From Mageeibacillus sp. UBA1212 (lineage in GTDB: Bacteria > Bacillota > Clostridia > UBA1212): 9,058 nucleotides of DNA. Positions 1 to 7,182 of this stretch are shown one piece after another. How positions within the stretch are numbered: the first letter of the stretch is position 1; each line of letters starts with the position of its first letter. The translations under genes were made by a program, and so were the position numbers. The DNA lies in NCBI GenBank assembly GCA_002309655.1, contig DBXM01000022.1, positions 1,627 through 10,684 on the forward strand, given 5' to 3'. The notes under the pieces are model-generated. The model did no database searches. It was not told where the DNA came from and was given only the letters and a program-made list of their open reading frames with translations.

Positions 1-2
1 TC

Positions 3-143
3 TGCGGCGAACACGGCGGCGATCCTTCGTCCGTTGAGTTCTGCCACAAGATCGGCCTCACCTACGTGAGTTGCTCGCCGTTCAGAGTTCCGATAGCCCG
101 ACTTGCCGCCGCGCAGGCTTCGATCCGCGAGAAACAAGCTTGA
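3..143 (+). CDS. ppdK: Pyruvate, phosphate dikinase, C-terminal end (partial)
   Basis: Only the last 46 codons are in the window; the 5' part lies before base 1. Translation in frame 3 starts CGEHGGDPSS and continues through YVSCSPFRVPIARLAAAQ to a TGA stop. This is the conserved end of the PEP/pyruvate-binding TIM barrel of PPDK. In the family, the cysteine of the (GI)CGEHGGDP motif is the acid/base residue that protonates the pyruvate enolate, and it is the first complete codon here. The tail from this Cys is about as long as in the Clostridium symbiosum enzyme, so the C-terminus is intact. PPDK is cytosolic and interconverts ATP + Pi + pyruvate with AMP + PPi + PEP; in fermenters it often works in PPi-linked glycolysis or gluconeogenesis. 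It is followed by an intrinsic terminator. Identification is very secure; nothing can be said about the missing part. Confidence 0.96.
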   Translation, partial: CGEHGGDPSSVEFCHKIGLTYVSCSPFRVPIARLAAAQASIREKQA

Positions 144-176
144 TATAAAATTTACCTAGAAGTAGCGTTAAAATGA

Positions 177-216
177 CTGCCCGATCTCAGGGGTACCCGG
201 GGTCGGGCAGTTTTTT
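177..216 (+). terminator. Intrinsic terminator of ppdK
   Basis: A perfect 8-bp stem, CTGCCCGA (177-184) with TCGGGCAG (203-210), is followed at once by six T (211-216). The loop contains the palindrome GGGTACCC (191-198), which could extend the structure. It lies 33 bases after the ppdK stop and separates ppdK from the CoiA-like gene. Confidence 0.92.
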
Positions 217-266
217 AATAATGTATATTTAGTGAGCTTCAGAAGTAAAACTTGCTGACAGATTAT

Positions 267-284
267 GAGGTGACATGACAGGTG
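267..284 (+). promoter_or_regulatory. Ribosome binding site that fixes the GTG start of the CoiA-like gene
   Basis: GAGGTG (267-272) stands nine bases before GTG (282-284). The frame upstream of the GTG is closed by TGA at 276-278, so this is the first possible start, and its spacing is right. The nearby ATG at 275 is in another frame. No convincing sigma-A promoter was found between the ppdK terminator and this site, although the stretch is AT-rich. Confidence 0.75.
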
Positions 285-1622
285 TTTTTTGCTTTTGATT
301 TAGATGGCAAAAGAGTATTCATTGATGAGGCTGAGAGAGGCAAAGAATATTTCTGCCCACAGTGTGGTGGCCGACTTGTTATAAAGAAGGATGGACTTGT
401 AAGAATTCATCATTTTGCCCACAAGGATTCAGGCTGCAGTGACTCTTGGCATTATGACATGTCTGAGTGGCATCAACGATGGCAGTCCAGGTTTCCTGCA
501 GAAAATCAAGAGATTACTAAGACATATAATGGTCAGAAGCACAGGGCGGACGTTCTTATTGAAAGCCATAAAGTTGTTTTTGAGTTTCAACATAGTCCTC
601 TAAGTGCAGAAGAATTTCACGACAGGAATTGTTTCTATCAGTCATTAGGATACAAGGTAATATGGGTTTTCGATGTATCGGGACAGTATAATAATGGATA
701 CATTGACAACTATAAAGGGAATTTATATAAATGGTCGTATCCAATGGGAACAATTAACGGCTTTGTCCCAAAAGAAAACCCGGGAATCGAACTGTATTTT
801 CAGATACAAAATGCTGCAGATGAAAATCCACGAATCATTCTGTTACGCGAAAAGTTGGAGAAAGGCATCGAATTGCAAAAAGATGAAGAGGATTATTTAG
901 AAGAGTACAAGAATGATAATGAGTACTTGATTAAAATTACATGGGCTCCGCAGCAGGGGTTCTCTAGATTCGCCACGGATGGATGTGGATACGATGCCAA
1001 TGATTTAGTCGAGAGATTTTTTCCTTCGCCAAAGACGGTGAACAATTGTGTAAGGGTAGACGGATTATGCGACTGTTTAATTGAATCGCATCGTAAAGAC
1101 CATACTATCTACTATTCTGGTTGTCCAATAAGTTCAACTCATCTTTGCGGGAATTGGGATTTGGACATCTCGGAAAGCGAGTATACAAGAATAAGACCAT
1201 GTAATCGGTGCGATTATTCTATGGAAGAAGAAGGAACCCTTTTTTGTAGAAAAAGATTCGCTGATCTACAACTACCGCCTGAGACCATGGTTGAAGTTAC
1301 TAAAAAAGATGATTATGGATTTGTAACAGAGCTGATGTATATAGACGAAAAAGGCAAACACGTCTTGAGCCTGCAGACATTCCACGCTTCACAATTTAAA
1401 AGTATATTTGAATTATGGAAAGAATACAATTGCAAGGTTGCGATTTTCAAGAACTTAAGGACTGGATATTTTGTTAAAATTGGAAGGGATCCGGAAAAAC
1501 AGTACAAACAATACGGAAAGGTATATGGATACTTTTCTAAGCACCAGTACTCTTTCGGAAAGGTGTCTGCCGAATTGTATGGTTGCGATAAACCCGAGTG
1601 GATATGTGTTTGGAATGTATAA
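282..1622 (+). CDS. CoiA-like protein: zinc finger plus PD-(D/E)XK-type nuclease-like domain, Cys-rich C-terminal region
   Basis: 446 residues, GTG start. The N-terminus has a zinc-finger-like CPQC (25-28) followed by HHFAH (43-47), as in the CoiA family. Then come HRAD (87-90) and EFQHS (101-105), matching the degenerate PD-(D/E)XK signature of CoiA (Asp, then Glu-x-Gln), and later an YxxxGYKVIWVFD strand (119-131). CoiA is needed for natural transformation in streptococci after DNA uptake, but relatives also occur widely in species with no known competence and in accessory DNA, so the cellular role here is open. The C-terminal half is unusual: nine cysteines fall between residues 235 and 322, including CDC (263-265) and CNRC (307-310), possibly a second metal site. 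Streptococcal CoiA is only about 320 residues. The gene is AT-richer than its neighbours and stands alone between two transcription units, which suggests transfer. There are no signal peptide and no membrane segments, so it is cytosolic. Family call firm, function uncertain. Confidence 0.85.
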   Translation: MFFAFDLDGKRVFIDEAERGKEYFCPQCGGRLVIKKDGLVRIHHFAHKDSGCSDSWHYDMSEWHQRWQSRFPAENQEITKTYNGQKHRADVLIESHKVVFEFQHSPLSAEEFHDRNCFYQSLGYKVIWVFDVSGQYNNGYIDNYKGNLYKWSYPMGTINGFVPKENPGIELYFQIQNAADENPRIILLREKLEKGIELQKDEEDYLEEYKNDNEYLIKITWAPQQGFSRFATDGCGYDANDLVERFFPSPKTVNNCVRVDGLCDCLIESHRKDHTIYYSGCPISSTHLCGNWDLDISESEYTRIRPCNRCDYSMEEEGTLFCRKRFADLQLPPETMVEVTKKDDYGFVTELMYIDEKGKHVLSLQTFHASQFKSIFELWKEYNCKVAIFKNLRTGYFVKIGRDPEKQYKQYGKVYGYFSKHQYSFGKVSAELYGCDKPEWICVWNV

Positions 1623-1671
1623 TCTCAAAAAATCATGCTTCATTATTTAGTGACCGGGAATAATTACTGAC

Positions 1672-1700
1672 TTGAAATCTCCTTGCCGGGTTGATAGAAT
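1672..1700 (+). promoter_or_regulatory. Sigma-A type promoter of the SGNH hydrolase gene
   Basis: TTGAAA (1672-1677), a spacer of exactly 17 bases, and TAGAAT (1695-1700). Initiation would be near 1707, leaving a leader of about 32 bases before the ATG at 1739. No intrinsic terminator was seen after the CoiA-like gene (stop at 1622), so some read-through into this gene is possible. Confidence 0.7.
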
Positions 1701-1728
1701 TGCACGCGGGAAAATCGATCTTCTTTTT

Positions 1729-1733
1729 GGAGG
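1729..1733 (+). promoter_or_regulatory. Shine-Dalgarno GGAGG deciding the SGNH hydrolase start
   Basis: GGAGG lies five bases before ATG 1739. The upstream in-frame TTG at 1691 would put the first codons between the -35 and -10 boxes of the promoter and would add 16 residues before a typical lipoprotein signal, so 1739 is preferred. Confidence 0.85.
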
Positions 1734-1738
1734 ATATT

Positions 1739-3070
1739 ATGAGAAATTTGGTTAAGGTGATATCGGTTTTGATAATTCTGGCGACGGTGCTCGGAGCCGC
1801 TTCATGCAATTCAGGCATAAACACGAATCCGGGAACAAATACAGACGCAAATACAAGCACCCCCACCGTTGAACCTGCGGAAGCCACGCAGGAACAGGAC
1901 ATGACCGGCTACAGACCGCTCAATTATAAGGCGGAAGACCTGACCTGGGAAATTCAGAACGTATTTTCCGGCAATTACGTAAAAAACGAGACGGTGATGT
2001 TTATCGACAAAGGAGACACGAAAGAACTCCTGTATAAAATTGACACCGTCATTTCCGTTAAGTCCTACAACGGCAAGAAGACATACGTCGAAGGCCAGGA
2101 TTATGAAGTTGTCGACGGGAAACTCAGGATAACCGAAGACAGCAAGATTCCCTGCATCACAAGCGAAAAGTACTACGCCGGCGACGGCATGCTGATGGTG
2201 GAGGTTGACGGCGTGAAAAAGCCGGTCTACTGGGGCGAAGGCACGGTGATGACAAACTACCAGGTGAACGTGGAATACACGCACTCCGACGCCTGGAACG
2301 GCTACAAACAAAAATGCTTCGCAGGCATTTACGACAAGCTTTACGGCAAGCTGGAGGCAGGCGAGGACGTTACGATTGTATTCTACGGCGACAGCTGCAC
2401 GTACGGCGCCGCTTCGTCGTTCACGTACGGCTATTCGCCGAAACAGTATTCGTACGCCCTGCTGGTCACAAACGCGCTGGCGGACATTTTCGGATACACT
2501 GTCCATTACGAGAAATCCAAGCTGTCCGGCACGGGACCGATGCCCAAAAAGGATTACGTTGCCGGCGACAGAGGGACAATAACCTACATCAACAACAGCG
2601 TGGGCGGCTGGACAACGAAGGACGGCGTGAACAACTTCGACAAGCACGCGAAAACGTTTATCGAAAAGTTCGGCTGCGATCTGTTCATCGTTGACCTTGG
2701 CGGCAACGACGGAGACCTTTCACCGGAAAAGACGGCGGAAAACGACGCCGCGATCATTAGCAAAGTCCGCGAAATTGCCCCGGACAGCGGCATTATTATC
2801 ATGTCAACGCTGCTCAACCGCCCCGGCTCCAACTGGGCCGGGAACGACGCTCTGCAGGAGCCCTATTTAGTGGAACTTTCCGAAAAGCTGCGGGACGAGG
2901 GCGTGCCCTGCGCCGTCTGCGGGATCACCTCGATGACCGCTTCAGTGCTGGAACACATCAAATTCGAAGACTTCTCGGGCAACAACATCAACCACCCGAA
3001 CGATTTCTGGGCCCGCCTCTACGCAAACACTTTGTTCGAGACTCTCGTCGGGTACGGGAATCTTAACTGA
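1739..3070 (+). CDS. Lipoprotein SGNH/GDSL-family hydrolase (probable carbohydrate esterase)
   Basis: 443 residues from ATG 1739. Residues 1-23 are a lipoprotein signal: MRN, a hydrophobic core, and LGAASC with Cys23 as the lipidation site; the -3 residue is Ala rather than Leu. A Thr/Pro/Asn-rich tether (24-53) follows, then a beta-rich domain of about 140 residues. The SGNH hydrolase domain has block I YGDSCTYG with Ser219 as nucleophile, block II SVGGW (Gly289/290) and block III GGND (Asn323) for the oxyanion hole, and block V NHPND with His419. The usual Asp three residues before the His is Asn416. Such proteins hydrolyse ester bonds, often acetyl groups on polysaccharides; the substrate here is unknown. 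It should be anchored on the outer face of the cell membrane. It has its own promoter and terminator, hence is monocistronic. Another GDSL-type specificity, such as lipase or thioesterase, cannot be excluded. Confidence 0.88.
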   Translation: MRNLVKVISVLIILATVLGAASCNSGINTNPGTNTDANTSTPTVEPAEATQEQDMTGYRPLNYKAEDLTWEIQNVFSGNYVKNETVMFIDKGDTKELLYKIDTVISVKSYNGKKTYVEGQDYEVVDGKLRITEDSKIPCITSEKYYAGDGMLMVEVDGVKKPVYWGEGTVMTNYQVNVEYTHSDAWNGYKQKCFAGIYDKLYGKLEAGEDVTIVFYGDSCTYGAASSFTYGYSPKQYSYALLVTNALADIFGYTVHYEKSKLSGTGPMPKKDYVAGDRGTITYINNSVGGWTTKDGVNNFDKHAKTFIEKFGCDLFIVDLGGNDGDLSPEKTAENDAAIISKVREIAPDSGIIIMSTLLNRPGSNWAGNDALQEPYLVELSEKLRDEGVPCAVCGITSMTASVLEHIKFEDFSGNNINHPNDFWARLYANTLFETLVGYGNLN

Positions 3071-3093
3071 GCGTTTTTTACGACGTTTTTTGC

Positions 3094-3131
3094 CCCGGCA
3101 GAGAGAGAAATCTCTGCCGGGTTTCTGTTTT
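3094..3131 (+). terminator. Intrinsic terminator of the SGNH hydrolase gene
   Basis: A perfect 11-bp stem, CCCGGCAGAGA (3094-3104) with TCTCTGCCGGG (3111-3121), has a six-base loop and is followed by TTTCTGTTTT. It lies 23 bases after the stop codon. Confidence 0.93.
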
Positions 3132-3245
3132 ATAGACTTAAATCCTTTTGCTGAGAGGATGATTTTTGAAGGTTTGCCATTGCCGTGTGTTTTTTTCTCA
3201 AAATAGATGGTTGATTGTAAAAATCTAAATATCAGCGATCGGTAC

Positions 3246-3274
3246 TTGAAATGGGGGTTAAATTGGAGTATAAT
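3246..3274 (+). promoter_or_regulatory. Near-consensus sigma-A promoter of the HipA-like gene
   Basis: TTGAAA (3246-3251), a 17-base spacer and a perfect TATAAT (3269-3274). Initiation near 3281 gives a leader of about 24 bases containing a purine-rich GGGAGGGG ribosome binding site (3292-3299) ahead of ATG 3305. No obvious operator-like inverted repeat overlaps it. The rest of the gap, 3132-3245, shows no gene or clear structure. Confidence 0.85.
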
Positions 3275-3304
3275 AAAGGGGATAACTGACAGGGAGGGGT
3301 TAAA

Positions 3305-4834
3305 ATGAATTCGTCGTCAGAAAAGATAAACCGGATAAATGAATTGACCGTAGAAATCGGAACGCTTCCTAAAGGCTACATTTCTACAAAAACTGTTTCC
3401 GGCAAAACATACTTCTATCATCAGTGGTCGGAAAACGGAAGTAAAAAAAGCAGGTATCTCCGCGACGATGAGATAAAAGAGCTTTCGGAACTGATAGAAA
3501 AAAGAAAGCGGCTCCAAAAGGAACTGAGTTCTCTCAAACAGAGCGTCAATACAGCCCCAACCCGCGGCAAAACATCAAACAAAAGAGCGGAAACGGACAC
3601 AATTAAGTGGGTTTTGATGCATAAAAGAATTCCTGTGGCCGAACTTGAGATTGACGGTGATTCGGGTTCAATCCGGAAGATCGGGAAGGTTTTCAACGAA
3701 CTTCATCTTCCGGTCGGCGTACCGGTCAGGCGGGGAATTGCGGATCGCGCCGCGCTTAACGAGTGGTGGGCGGACCGTTCCATTCCCGCGAGCCGGTCGG
3801 GGGTTCGCGAGGCGCTTGAGACCTTGAATCTTTCAAATACGAAAGCGCTTCTTACCCGTTGCTTCGGCCTGAGCCTGTCGGATCAGTACTGGATCTGCCC
3901 GGACGGGTCCGGCGTTACGTGGGACAGTGTGAACTTTTTCGGGAACGCTTTTTCCAATGATATCGGCGATATCCTGTTCGGGGCAGGGCGGAAAAAGAAT
4001 CCGCTCGATTTTTCGTCGCCGGACAGCACGTCTGACGGAAATCTGAAAAAGAGATGGAAAATAAATGACGGAAAACGCTGTCTTATTAAAGGTGGTTCGA
4101 ACCCGTACCGTCAGCAACCGCTCAACGAGGTTATTGCGACTGAAATAATGAAGCGACTCGGCATTCCATGCGTCAATTATTCTGTAATCTGGAACAAGGG
4201 CGCGCCCTACAGTGTTTGTGAGGATTTTGTTGATGAAAAAACAGAGCTTGTTCCCGCGTGGCGGATAATTAAGACTCAAAAGCAGAGCAACAGTGATTCT
4301 CTGTACCGGCATTTTTTAAAATGTGCGGACAGGCTTGGTATTCCGGGCGTAAGGCGGTTCCTTGACGAGATGATTGTTCTTGATTATATAATTGCGAATG
4401 AAGACCGCCACCTGAACAATTTCGGTGCCCTCAGGGACGCGGAAACGCTCGAATGGATCGGAATGGCGCCGGTTTACGACAGCGGTTCTTCGCTCGGCTA
4501 CGATAAAACGGTACCGCTGATGCTCGATCAAAGCGAAACGGTCTGCAAGCCGTTCAAAAAGCACCACGACGAGCAACTGAAACTGGTGTCTTCGTTCGAT
4601 TGGGTGGATTTCGGCGCCCTTGGTGACGTAAAAGCGCTTATCACCGAAACGCTTTCTGAAGAGAACGCGCGGGCTTATATGGACGATTCGAGGATCAGAG
4701 TGATTGCGGAGCTCACATGCAGGCGAATCAAAAATCTTGAGGCGCTGGCGGCGTCAAACGACCGTGTGCAGATAATCAACAACGTTGACGAAGTCGGAAA
4801 AAATGTAGCCGCGGATTACGGACCTAAACTGTAG
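3305..4834 (+). CDS. Solitary HipA-like serine/threonine kinase-fold protein
   Basis: 509 residues, ATG with a strong purine-rich ribosome binding site. Residues about 18-80 form a small domain (LPKGYI, then GKTYFYHQW and KKSRYL) followed by a charged coiled-coil-like helix; this resembles the DUF6788 type of Firmicutes domain. Residues about 99-220 resemble the N-terminal part of HipA-like proteins, with LPVGVPVR, RSIPASR and GLSLSDQYWI. The kinase core follows: Lys262 in CLIKGG as likely ATP-binding lysine, NEDRHLNN with Asp367 as catalytic base and Asn372, and YDSGS with Asp392 as metal ligand. These match the DRHxxN and DxG motifs of E. coli HipA (Asp309, Asn314, Asp332; 440 residues). 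HipA phosphorylates glutamyl-tRNA synthetase and causes persistence; the target here is unknown. No HipB-like DNA-binding antitoxin is encoded on either side, unlike classical hipBA. All catalytic residues are present, so it is probably active. Cytosolic. Family call firm; toxin role inferred only. Confidence 0.88.
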   Translation: MNSSSEKINRINELTVEIGTLPKGYISTKTVSGKTYFYHQWSENGSKKSRYLRDDEIKELSELIEKRKRLQKELSSLKQSVNTAPTRGKTSNKRAETDTIKWVLMHKRIPVAELEIDGDSGSIRKIGKVFNELHLPVGVPVRRGIADRAALNEWWADRSIPASRSGVREALETLNLSNTKALLTRCFGLSLSDQYWICPDGSGVTWDSVNFFGNAFSNDIGDILFGAGRKKNPLDFSSPDSTSDGNLKKRWKINDGKRCLIKGGSNPYRQQPLNEVIATEIMKRLGIPCVNYSVIWNKGAPYSVCEDFVDEKTELVPAWRIIKTQKQSNSDSLYRHFLKCADRLGIPGVRRFLDEMIVLDYIIANEDRHLNNFGALRDAETLEWIGMAPVYDSGSSLGYDKTVPLMLDQSETVCKPFKKHHDEQLKLVSSFDWVDFGALGDVKALITETLSEENARAYMDDSRIRVIAELTCRRIKNLEALAASNDRVQIINNVDEVGKNVAADYGPKL

Positions 4835-4882
4835 TTAAATGCCGGTGGCCCGGGATTTTCCGAATAGCGCAGATAATAATAG

Positions 4883-4922
4883 AAAGAAGTCCCGTCACAT
4901 TAACCGCCTGCGGGACTTCTTT
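4883..4922. terminator. Bidirectional terminator between convergent genes
   Basis: A 12-bp perfect stem, AAAGAAGTCCCG (4883-4894) with CGGGACTTCTTT (4911-4922), has a 16-base loop. On the plus strand it ends in a T run (4918-4924, broken only by C at 4919), serving the HipA-like gene. Read on the minus strand it is followed by CTTTCTATTATT, adequate for the convergent glycosidase gene, which ends at 4979. Confidence 0.85.
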
Positions 4923-4978
4923 TTGCGTAGTTTTAGGGAATTTTAGCTGCCCTTACGGACTTAAAATATTGCGGGTAT

Positions 4979-6973
4979 TCACGGCCCGTAGTAGTATCCC
5001 GCGCGGCCGATCGGAGCGGCGTCGCCTGTTGTGTAGAACGCCATGACGTCGCCTTCTGTGCAGTTGTCCGCCCACTTGAAAACGATTGACGCGGGACTGC
5101 CGGCTTCGATGCCGAGAGCGGATTTGGGAACTTCCAGCATGATCATATTTCCGGAAATGCGCCCGGAAATCTCCGCGAGGGGCGACACCGAATACTCACT
5201 GCCGGCTTCCAGCTTGCCGAGGAAGAAGACGCCGTCCTTTTCGGGCGCCTTATAATTGACGACGAACTGATACCCGTTCCAGGAGGACGAAGCGGGGGAG
5301 CCGTCGATGCCTATAAACAGGTTCATCCAGTTGCCACCTTCCGCGGCGGTGATATCAGCGGCGGTCTTCGCGAAGAAATAGACGTTATTCCCGTCCTCGC
5401 ACACCTTCATCTCCACGAAGTCGTTGCGGCCGCTGGAGTCCCGGTACTTTTCCTTGCCCCAGCCAGAGGTCTTCCGGTCAGGTGTATCCTCGAGGTAGTC
5501 GCGGTAGTACGCCTTGATGTCGTTCCACTGCGCAAACCCGCCGGCGACGTCGATGGGACGGTTGTTGCGCGCGTTGTCGACCGAGAGCCCTTTGAATCGC
5601 CGGATGTACGAAATCATCTGGAGGTAATAGTTGTCGCCGTAGCCTCCCTCCATGGGTTCGATGTCGCGGCTGCCGTTGAGAGACGCGTTGTCAAGGAACA
5701 CGATCGGACCGTCGTTGTGAACCGGTCCCTGGTACGAGGCGGGCTGGCGCTGCGCGACCCATTCGTTCCAGCCTGTGATGAAAATGATCTCCGGGTCGAC
5801 TTTAAGCGCCCACTCGAACTGTTCGGCGAAATTGTAGCCGTATTTGTACGCGTCCTCCGCCGGGTCGTTGGCCCCGTTGTGCCAGCTGCGCGAACGGTCG
5901 TTGGAGCCGTACCATGAAACGGCGCTCATCTTGTAGGTCTCGCTGTGCTGGGCGAGGGAGACATTCACGACTTCCTTGCGCCCGTTCAAGCCGTACACCG
6001 CGTCGTCGGTGAGCAGCCGGTCGAACTCCATCCACGGGAAGCCGTCGTCAACTTTCTCGCCCATGGGCCACTGCGCGTATTTAATGCGGAAAAAGTCCCG
6101 AAGTTCGTCGTTGGCCTCGCCGGGAATGCCGATGATCAGCGGTTTCCCGTCCCAGTAGAACCAGACGCTCTCATACTCCGGATGCTTTTTATAAACCGTT
6201 TTGTAAATGGACTTCATCGTGGCGCCGGAATTTGTGTTGGTCAGGAAGCAGACCTTCGGCACGTTCCAGCCCTGATCCTGGTACTCTTTCAGAATCTTCA
6301 TGAGCTCAAGCGCGTTGCCGGAGTAGGTATGCGCGTTCGAGACGTCGAAGACCAGAAAGTCCACGCCGGCGTCGGTGAGCATCTGCACGTGCTTGCGCAT
6401 CACCCACTTGTCGGTGGACTTGTAATACCCGAACAGCGGTTTGCCCCAGAAATGGAACGCGTTCACCGGTCCGCCGCCAGCCTTGAGCCAGCCTTCCTCG
6501 GAGTCCAGCGCGCCTTCAACTTTGGCGATCTCGGTGTTGTCGTAAAGATTCGTGCCGTGTTCGCCCAGCCACAGGAAGTAGAAGAGGCCGACGTACTTGC
6601 CCTGACGTTCCGCCGTGATTCCGGCTTCGGTTCCGGTTTCGGTGAGGAGCGTGCGGCCCAGGTCGTCAACGGCCCTGGAGGCTCTGTTCGTGAACGCCGC
6701 AGTGTTAACATAGTTGTCATCACTCGTCACCACCATGCTCTCGGCAGGGAGAAGGGTAGGCGCCGGCGTTTCTTCGACCGGCGCAGGGGTGGTTTCGGCC
6801 TGCTGCGGTTTCTGGGTGGTTTCGCCGTTCTGAGCAGGGTTATTGCCTGCTGTGCAGCCCGCTCCGGTCAGAAACAGAGCCGGCGCAAGAAGCAGAAGCA
6901 GCGCCGTTTTCGCAACTTTTATAATGGGTTTGGCAAAAACTGCCGACAGATTTCCGGTTGTTTTTTTCGTCAT
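4979..6973 (-). CDS. Lipoprotein with GH71/GH99-like glycosidase domain and C-terminal CBM9-like domain
   Basis: 664 residues from the ATG at 6973. Residues 1-40 are a long lipoprotein signal (MTKK, a run of Leu/Ala, LTGAGC with Cys40), followed by a Gln/Thr/Pro-rich tether (41-75). Residues about 120-465 form a TIM-barrel-like domain: KYVGLFYFLWLGEH near the start, FLVFDVSNAHTY (Asp210), FYWDGKPLIIG (272-282) and FITGWNEW (398-405, Glu404). This pattern is like GH71/GH99-type proteins, where acidic residues at the strand ends act on alpha-glycans such as alpha-mannans or alpha-1,3-glucans. Residues about 473-660 look like a CBM9/DOMON-type beta-sandwich (IDVAGGFAQW, then NLFIGIDG). The protein should sit on the outer cell surface and trim or bind environmental polysaccharide. 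It is transcribed divergently from the large exported protein. Substrate and exact GH family are not certain; some relatives carry only DUF names. Confidence 0.82.
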   Translation of the reverse strand: MTKKTTGNLSAVFAKPIIKVAKTALLLLLAPALFLTGAGCTAGNNPAQNGETTQKPQQAETTPAPVEETPAPTLLPAESMVVTSDDNYVNTAAFTNRASRAVDDLGRTLLTETGTEAGITAERQGKYVGLFYFLWLGEHGTNLYDNTEIAKVEGALDSEEGWLKAGGGPVNAFHFWGKPLFGYYKSTDKWVMRKHVQMLTDAGVDFLVFDVSNAHTYSGNALELMKILKEYQDQGWNVPKVCFLTNTNSGATMKSIYKTVYKKHPEYESVWFYWDGKPLIIGIPGEANDELRDFFRIKYAQWPMGEKVDDGFPWMEFDRLLTDDAVYGLNGRKEVVNVSLAQHSETYKMSAVSWYGSNDRSRSWHNGANDPAEDAYKYGYNFAEQFEWALKVDPEIIFITGWNEWVAQRQPASYQGPVHNDGPIVFLDNASLNGSRDIEPMEGGYGDNYYLQMISYIRRFKGLSVDNARNNRPIDVAGGFAQWNDIKAYYRDYLEDTPDRKTSGWGKEKYRDSSGRNDFVEMKVCEDGNNVYFFAKTAADITAAEGGNWMNLFIGIDGSPASSSWNGYQFVVNYKAPEKDGVFFLGKLEAGSEYSVSPLAEISGRISGNMIMLEVPKSALGIEAGSPASIVFKWADNCTEGDVMAFYTTGDAAPIGRAGYYYGP

Positions 6974-6982
6974 TTCATGCCG

Positions 6983-6986
6983 CCTT
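6983..6986 (-). promoter_or_regulatory. Shine-Dalgarno deciding the glycosidase start
   Basis: Read on the minus strand, AGAAGGCGG contains AAGG nine bases before the ATG at 6973. The upstream in-frame TTG (7030) and ATG (7012) have no such site and would place a very basic stretch (SKKRRRHE) ahead of the signal peptide. An out-of-frame ATG AAA TGA overlaps the chosen start (ATG at 6978-6976). Confidence 0.7.
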
Positions 6987-7052
6987 CTTTTCTTTGAAAG
7001 TGATTTTTCCATTGGGTATTTCTGCTGCAAATATAGTTCGATTTCCGGGTTG

Positions 7053-7081
7053 ATTTTAGCATATCGGGGCGGGGAAGTAAA
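7053..7081 (-). promoter_or_regulatory. Promoter of the glycosidase lipoprotein gene
   Basis: On the minus strand: TTTACT (7081-7076), a 17-base spacer, TAAAAT (7058-7053). Initiation near 7046 gives a leader of about 73 bases. It diverges from the plus-strand promoter at 7164, with 82 bases between the two -35 boxes. Confidence 0.65.
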
Positions 7082-7141
7082 GGGTGACGCCGCCGCGCCT
7101 GCGACAGTGATGTGGAATTAAGATTATTCTCAGTTTTTTTT

Positions 7142-7182
7142 CGCGTGCGTGCGCGTTTTTTGATTGACAAACGCGCGTGCGT
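7142..7182. repeat. Direct repeat CGCGTGCGT x2 with overlapping inverted repeat around a -35 box
   Basis: CGCGTGCGT occurs at 7142-7150 and 7174-7182, 32 bases apart, close to three helical turns. The inner parts also form an inverted repeat, GCGCGTTT (7151-7158) with AAACGCGC (7169-7176). The -35 hexamer (7164-7169) lies mostly in the loop. Bases 7142-7155 and 7171-7183 strictly alternate pyrimidine and purine. The placement suits a regulator binding site or a supercoiling-sensitive element, but no regulator is encoded in the window. Confidence 0.5.

Noticed and set aside
217..281. Promoter for the CoiA-like gene
   Set aside because: The AT-rich stretch has -10-like strings (TATATT at 224-229, GATTAT at 261-266), but none has a matching -35 at good spacing with room for the ribosome binding site.
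1691..1738. Upstream TTG start adding 16 residues to the SGNH hydrolase
   Set aside because: It lies between the -35 and -10 boxes of the predicted promoter and has no Shine-Dalgarno, whereas ATG 1739 has GGAGG and begins a lipoprotein signal.
1811..2647. 278-residue minus-strand open frame opposite the SGNH hydrolase
   Set aside because: Its translation is Val/Ala/His-rich without motifs and it overlaps the catalytic region of a well-supported gene. Treated as an antisense shadow.
3071..3304. Small HipB-like antitoxin gene upstream of the HipA-like gene
   Set aside because: The gap holds a terminator and a promoter but no start-plus-ribosome-site frame and no helix-turn-helix coding stretch.
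5945..6997. 350-residue plus-strand open frame opposite the glycosidase gene
   Set aside because: Arg/Val-rich translation with no recognisable domain. It lies wholly antisense to a gene with clear signal peptide and domain motifs, so it is a by-product of GC-rich third positions.
6974..7030. Upstream TTG (7030) or ATG (7012) starts for the glycosidase
   Set aside because: No ribosome binding site precedes them, and they add a strongly basic stretch before the signal peptide.
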